A DNA stretch of 9,907 nucleotides, from positions 1 to 9,907 of the forward strand of contig USCE01000036.1 of NCBI GenBank assembly GCA_900553105.1. The letters are read 5' to 3'. Under the pieces are notes generated by a model. It did no database searches. It was not told where the DNA came from and saw nothing but the letters and a program-made list of their open reading frames with translations. Within the stretch, counting starts at the first letter, position 1. Each line of letters starts with the position of its first letter. This DNA comes from an uncultured Sutterella sp. (GTDB taxonomy: Bacteria; Pseudomonadota; Gammaproteobacteria; Burkholderiales; Burkholderiaceae_F). Of the stretch, positions 6,415 through 9,907 are shown piece after piece. Made by a program: the position numbers and the translations under genes.

Positions 6415-7290
6415 ATGTCAGTTGAAAGAAATCCGTTTTGGCGTTATCTGTCTCAAACTATCGGGCTTTGGATGATGCGCATTGCCACGGTCGTCAACGC
6501 CGGTGTTATCGTGGCCATTTTGCTGTACTTGATTGATCATGCTCTGCCAGCACTCTCGTGGGACTTCGTGTTTGATTCGCCGCGTGAAATGATGACCGCA
6601 GGCGGTATCTGGCCTTGCTTAGTCGGTACCTTCTGGTTGGCCATCGGTGCCACAGTGATTGCTCTGCCTTTGGGTGTGTGCACGGCCTTGTATTTGACCG
6701 AATACGGTGGAAGCGGCCGCTACGTGAGTGCCATTCGTTTGGCCGTATCCAACCTCTCAGGCGTGCCGTCCGTGATTTTCGGTTTATTCGGCTTAACGTT
6801 CTTTGTGACGATTTGCGGATTCGGCGTCAGTCTGATTTCCGGGATTCTCACTTTGGCTGTGTTAGCTTTGCCGATTGTGATTAATACGACGGAAGCGGCC
6901 TTAAACCAAGTCCCTCAAGCTTGGCGCGAAGCGTCCTTGGCGCTGGGGGCCTCGAAGAAGGAAACGATCTTTAAGATCATTTTGCCGGCAGCCATGCCCG
7001 GCATCCTGACCGGCAACATTTTGGCTTTGTCTCGTGTGGCCGGTGAAACGGCAGCTATCATGTACACAGCAGCAGTGTTTTACACGCCGGAGATGAGCCA
7101 TTCGATCTTTGATCCGGTGATGAGCTTGCCTTATCACGTGTATGTGTTGGCGACCTCGAGTGTTGACGTTAATGCTACTCGACCGATTCAGTACGCAACA
7201 GCATTCTTACTTGTTTTGATGGTGTTGTCGTTGAACGCGGTGGCGCTTTTTATCCGACAGCGCGCGCAACGTAAAATTGCTCGTCAGTAG
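6415..7290 (+). CDS. pstA: PstA, phosphate ABC transporter permease
   Basis: The second permease of the phosphate importer, 291 residues from the ATG at 6415. An in-frame TTG at 6406 touches the SD itself (ACGGAG, 6400-6405), so it cannot be the start; the ATG lies nine bases after the SD. About six membrane helices are visible. The EAA loop EASLALGASKKETIFKIILP lies at residues 172-191, followed by the family motif SRVAGETAA. The C-terminus is a basic tail (RQRAQRKIARQ). The gene begins 17 bases after pstC and is clearly co-transcribed with it. Normally pstB and phoU follow; here a terminator comes 21 bases after the stop. Confidence 0.95.
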   Translation: MSVERNPFWRYLSQTIGLWMMRIATVVNAGVIVAILLYLIDHALPALSWDFVFDSPREMMTAGGIWPCLVGTFWLAIGATVIALPLGVCTALYLTEYGGSGRYVSAIRLAVSNLSGVPSVIFGLFGLTFFVTICGFGVSLISGILTLAVLALPIVINTTEAALNQVPQAWREASLALGASKKETIFKIILPAAMPGILTGNILALSRVAGETAAIMYTAAVFYTPEMSHSIFDPVMSLPYHVYVLATSSVDVNATRPIQYATAFLLVLMVLSLNAVALFIRQRAQRKIARQ

Positions 7291-7311
7291 TGTTCACAAT
7301 GTTTGTTTAGC

Positions 7312-7345
7312 AAAAAAGCGCGGGAAATCGCGCTTTTTTGTTTTT
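7312..7345 (+). terminator. Strong rho-independent terminator after pstA
   Basis: AAAAAAGCGCG (7312-7322) pairs perfectly over 11 bp with CGCGCTTTTTT (7329-7339), loop GGAAAT. A further GTTTTT tail follows. This ends the pstSCA transcript. Confidence 0.93.
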
Positions 7346-7380
7346 AGGCTTGTTGTAAACATAATGGACGATGACAATGT

Positions 7381-7408
7381 TTGAAATTAGGAATACACTA
7401 AATCTAAT
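7381..7408 (+). promoter_or_regulatory. Probable sigma-70 promoter of pepT
   Basis: TTGAAA (7381-7386), a 16-base spacer and TCTAAT (7403-7408), each five of six to consensus. The start of transcription would be about 25 bases before the pepT ATG. A second candidate, TTGTTT (7338-7343) with CATAAT (7360-7365), overlaps the pstA terminator. A 6-bp dyad AAACAT (7357-7362)/ATGTTT (7377-7382) lies just upstream and overlaps the -35; it could be an operator. Confidence 0.5.
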
Positions 7409-7439
7409 GTGTTTGTTTATAACCGTATAGGAGGGAGAC

Positions 7440-8684
7440 ATGGATCAGCATCAAAAAGCTCAAGCGCTGGTGGAGCGTTTCTTAAGTTACTTGGCCATCA
7501 CAAGCCAAAGTGATCCGAAGGTAAAAACAGTTCCGAGTTCAGAAGGGCAGTGGAATATGGCTCGTGTGTTGGAAGCCGGTCTTCGCCATCTGGGACTTCA
7601 GGATGTTTACGTTGATGAGCATGCGAATGTTACGGGCTTTTTGCCTGGTACGGTTAACGGTGTTCCGGCCGTGGGTTTTGTTGCTCATATGGATACGGTT
7701 GATGTTGGTTTGTCTCCCGAAATTCATCCTCAGGTAATTAGTTATCAAGGAGGAGATGTTTGTTTAAACAAAGAAAAAGATATTTGGATTCGTTTGGCAG
7801 ATCACCCAGAATTAGCTCAGTACGTGGGACAAGATATTATTTTCACCGACGGTACGAGTGTACTTGGTGCGGATAATAAAGCAGGTGTTACAAATGTGAT
7901 GACAATGCTTGAAATCTTGGTTACGGAAGGGATCCCTCACGGAGATATCTACGTTGCATTTGTTCCGGATGAAGAAACAGGTTTGCGTGGTGCCAAACTT
8001 CTAGATCTTGAACGCTTTAAGCCCGATTTTGCTTACACGGTTGACGGTAGTGGATTAGGTGAAGTTGTTTATGAAACATACAATGCAGCCGAGGTGCACT
8101 TTGATATTGTTGGTGTCACAACACACCCGGTTGCAGCTAAAGGCGTTCTGGTTAATCCGCTTTTAATTGCAACAGATCTTATTAATAATTTCAGTCGGCT
8201 GGAAACTCCAGAAAATACTGATGAGCGGGAGGGGTATTTCTGGTTTAAGAATATGCAGGGCAATCCGGCTCGGGCCAGTGTACAGCTTAATATTCGCGAC
8301 TTTGACAATAAGCGTTTTGAAGAACGCAAAGCCTACGTACGCTCGGTGTTGGAAGTGTTGCGTCAACGCTATCCTAAGGCAAAGATCGAGGCCACGATCG
8401 ATGATATTTACAGCAATATCTCGGGCGGCTTGGGAGAAGATCGTTTGCCGATTGATTTGATGTATGAAGCACTGGCAGCGTTAGGAATCAAGGACAATAC
8501 CGTTGCCATGCGGGGCGGCACGGACGGCTCGGCGTTGACGGCCCGAGGATTGGTGACGCCGAACTATTTCACGGGTGCTCACAATCCGCACGGTTACGCA
8601 GAATTTATGCCGATTGACAGTTTTGTGGCTTCACTGGATGTCACGCTTAAGATCATTGAGCTGATTACCCAAAAGAAAGCGTAA
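7440..8684 (+). CDS. pepT: Peptidase T (tripeptide aminopeptidase, M20B)
   Basis: A 414-residue cytoplasmic dizinc metallopeptidase that removes the N-terminal residue from tripeptides. All active-site elements are visible: AHMDTV with H83 and D85, GADNKAG with bridging D145, PDEETG with general base E178 and ligand E179, VDGS with D202, and the C-terminal histidine in GAHNPHG (H381). The dimerisation lid domain lies between about 210 and 320. The length equals that of enterobacterial PepT (about 408). The ATG at 7440 follows a near-perfect AGGAGG (7429-7434) at five-base spacing, the strongest SD in the window. It is a single-gene unit with its own promoter, between the pstA terminator and a shared terminator with ppk2. 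The last ~200 bases are richer in GC than the middle of the gene. In enteric bacteria pepT responds to oxygen limitation through FNR; I see no clear FNR site here. Confidence 0.96.
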   Translation: MDQHQKAQALVERFLSYLAITSQSDPKVKTVPSSEGQWNMARVLEAGLRHLGLQDVYVDEHANVTGFLPGTVNGVPAVGFVAHMDTVDVGLSPEIHPQVISYQGGDVCLNKEKDIWIRLADHPELAQYVGQDIIFTDGTSVLGADNKAGVTNVMTMLEILVTEGIPHGDIYVAFVPDEETGLRGAKLLDLERFKPDFAYTVDGSGLGEVVYETYNAAEVHFDIVGVTTHPVAAKGVLVNPLLIATDLINNFSRLETPENTDEREGYFWFKNMQGNPARASVQLNIRDFDNKRFEERKAYVRSVLEVLRQRYPKAKIEATIDDIYSNISGGLGEDRLPIDLMYEALAALGIKDNTVAMRGGTDGSALTARGLVTPNYFTGAHNPHGYAEFMPIDSFVASLDVTLKIIELITQKKA

Positions 8685-8701
8685 TTGGTTGCAATATCCA
8701 G

Positions 8702-8742
8702 AAAAATCCCCGGATTGTTAAACGAATGATCCGGGGATTTTT
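8702..8742. terminator. Bidirectional terminator shared by pepT and ppk2
   Basis: AAAAATCCCCGGAT (8702-8715) and ATCCGGGGATTTTT (8729-8742) pair perfectly over 14 bp with a 13-base loop. Each strand ends in five Ts, so it can stop pepT from the left and ppk2 from the right. It lies 17 bases after the pepT stop and 19 bases beyond the ppk2 stop. Confidence 0.95.
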
Positions 8743-8761
8743 GTTCGGTCAAGACAAAAGA

Positions 8762-9820
8762 TCAGTTTTCTTTTTTCTTCTTTTTAGATTCTTTTTCTTT
8801 TGTCTTTTCTTTGAGCATGGCAGTGAAACGGTTGTCCACATTAGCTCGAGACAATACCAACGGGTCAATCTTGCCGATGCGTTCCAGATCGCGACCTTCA
8901 TAATCGATCATCGAGAGTACATAACGCATGGCGTTAAGTCGAGCTCGCATCTTGTCGTCGCTTTTGATCACGATCCAGGGACTTGTGTTCGTATTGGTGG
9001 AAAAGAACATCACTTCGGTAGCCCGCGAGTAGTCGTCCCACTTATTTAGCGAAGCGATATCAATCGGAGATAATTTCCAACGCTTGAGCGGATCAATGCG
9101 GCGTTCCTTGAATCGACGGCGTTGTTCTTCTTGCGTGACTGATAAATAAAATTTGATCAAAATGGTATTGGATCGAATGAGATTTTCTTCAAAGCCGGGA
9201 CATTCTCGCAAAAATTCAACATATTCGTCACTGGTGCAAAAGCCCATAACTCGATCGACACCGGCGCGGTTATACCAAGATCGGTCAAATAAAACAATTT
9301 CCCCGGGACTAGGTAGATGGGCAACATAACGTTGAAAGAACCATTGCCCTTTTTCTTGTTCATTGGGTTTTGGTAGTGCAGCAACTCGACAGCCACGAGG
9401 GTTCATATTTTCCATAAAGGTACGGATCGTACCGCCTTTGCCCGCTGCATCTCTTCCCTCAAAAATAATCACTACTTTTCGTCCACTTTCTTTGACCCAT
9501 TTTTGTAGTTTCAAAAGCTCTACCTGCAATGCATATTTTTCAAGCTTATAGCGCTTTTTATTCATGTTGTGTTTGTAGGGGTATTCGGCTTTTTCCCAGT
9601 TCTCAACGAGTTCGTCGTCATTACCGTCGCCGGGTTCTGGATCAATACTTAATTCGGCCTCTTTTGTTAAAAGTTTGAGGATGCGAAGGCGGTCAAGTGG
9701 TGGCTCTTTTTCCAAAATAGACCTCAGTGCCTCGGCCTGGGCGTGAAGTTCTAGATCGGACAGGATCGTGCTCGTATCTTCTGCTTGATTGTCTAAGCGG
9801 TCTTTCTTTTTTGTTGTCAT
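8762..9820 (-). CDS. ppk2: Polyphosphate kinase 2 (PPK2), class-I-like
   Basis: A 352-residue cytoplasmic kinase of the PPK2 family, which transfers phosphate between inorganic polyphosphate and nucleotides, often making GTP or ATP from the diphosphate. The Walker A motif is GRDAAGKGG (residues 122-130), the second loop DRSWYNRAGV (179-188, Walker-B-like), and the lid region holds RRIDPLKRWKLSPID (240-254) and KWDDYS (260-265). A single kinase domain of about 230 residues with an N-terminal helical extension fits class I, but donor and acceptor preference cannot be settled by eye. The N-terminus is acidic around 57-73; the C-terminus is a charged lysine-rich tail (KEKESKKKKKEN). The start complements 9818-9820, with AAGGAAG (complement of 9829-9835) eight bases upstream. 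Only about 40 genomic bases upstream are present, so its promoter cannot be judged. It converges on pepT. Confidence 0.93.
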   Translation of the reverse strand: MTTKKKDRLDNQAEDTSTILSDLELHAQAEALRSILEKEPPLDRLRILKLLTKEAELSIDPEPGDGNDDELVENWEKAEYPYKHNMNKKRYKLEKYALQVELLKLQKWVKESGRKVVIIFEGRDAAGKGGTIRTFMENMNPRGCRVAALPKPNEQEKGQWFFQRYVAHLPSPGEIVLFDRSWYNRAGVDRVMGFCTSDEYVEFLRECPGFEENLIRSNTILIKFYLSVTQEEQRRRFKERRIDPLKRWKLSPIDIASLNKWDDYSRATEVMFFSTNTNTSPWIVIKSDDKMRARLNAMRYVLSMIDYEGRDLERIGKIDPLVLSRANVDNRFTAMLKEKTKEKESKKKKKEN

Positions 9821-9860
9821 GAAATTAGCTTCCTTTCACATGCGCATACCTAATCAATGT

Positions 9861-9907
9861 CTGTCTCTTATACACATCTCCGAGCCCACGAGACCGGAGC
9901 CTATCTC
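9861..9907. other. Nextera (Tn5) read-2 adapter plus i7 index, not genomic
   Basis: Bases 9861-9879 are the Tn5 mosaic end in reverse complement (CTGTCTCTTATACACATCT). Bases 9880-9894 complete the Nextera read-2 adapter. CGGAGCCT (9895-9902) occupies the i7 index position and, from memory, equals Nextera XT index N720. ATCTC (9903-9907) begins the P7 sequence. Genomic DNA ends at about 9860. Confidence 0.97.

Noticed and set aside
8520..8684. Recombination break in pepT suggested by higher GC at its 3' end
   Set aside because: GC varies irregularly along the gene by hand counts and all catalytic motifs are in frame; no sharp boundary is visible.
9840..9847. Palindrome ATGCGCAT upstream of ppk2 as an operator
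   Set aside because: Eight-base palindromes are common by chance, and the upstream region is cut off by the adapter, so there is no context to support it.
16..9879. 19-bp perfect terminal inverted repeats enclosing the whole window, like a composite transposon
   Set aside because: They are the engineered Tn5 mosaic ends of Nextera adapters, flanked by read-1/read-2 primer sequence and an i7 index; there is no transposase inside.
1..9907. CRISPR arrays, toxin-antitoxin or phage-defence genes, riboswitches
   Set aside because: No regularly spaced repeats, no recognisable defence or toxin families, and no riboswitch motif I could identify in the intergenic regions.

Overview
The window looks like chromosomal DNA from a Gram-negative proteobacterium. 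The best guess is a gut betaproteobacterium of the Sutterella/Parasutterella kind. This rests on PhoB-type Pho-box repeats, consistent Shine-Dalgarno (SD) sites, signal peptides on the secreted proteins and a moderate, patchy GC content; there is no marker gene that settles it. Both ends are not genomic: bases 1-34 and 9861-9907 are Illumina Nextera (Tn5) library adapters, the right one running into an i7 index. The genomic part is therefore about 35-9860, and the outermost features are artificial or cut.

Left block (35-1822): a 5'-truncated U32-family protein (TrhP/RlhA-like RNA hydroxylation factor) is followed six bases later by a secreted thermonuclease-like SNase protein. Next come an inverted repeat, a likely promoter and a tRNA-Ala with anticodon CGC. 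Middle block (1823-4556): an AT-richer stretch carries a ferric-reductase-like membrane flavocytochrome whose usual C-terminal CGP motif is absent, then an AEC (auxin efflux carrier family) transporter that ends in a rho-independent terminator.

Phosphate block (4557-7345): an array of PhoB-box repeats precedes pstS-pstC-pstA, the binding protein and two permeases of the high-affinity phosphate ABC importer. A strong terminator directly after pstA closes the operon without pstB (ATPase) or phoU, so the ATPase must be encoded elsewhere.

Right block (7346-9860): pepT (tripeptidase) has its own promoter and a strong SD. It converges on ppk2, a class-I-like PPK2 polyphosphate kinase on the minus strand, and the two share one symmetric bidirectional terminator. 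Phosphate uptake and polyphosphate metabolism thus lie within about 1.5 kb of each other, although pepT separates them.

Most of the window is ordinary housekeeping and transport content. I do not see a convincing new multi-gene system. The points most worth checking are the adapter ends, the pstB-less pst operon, the altered reductase C-terminus and a few unexplained inverted repeats in intergenic DNA.
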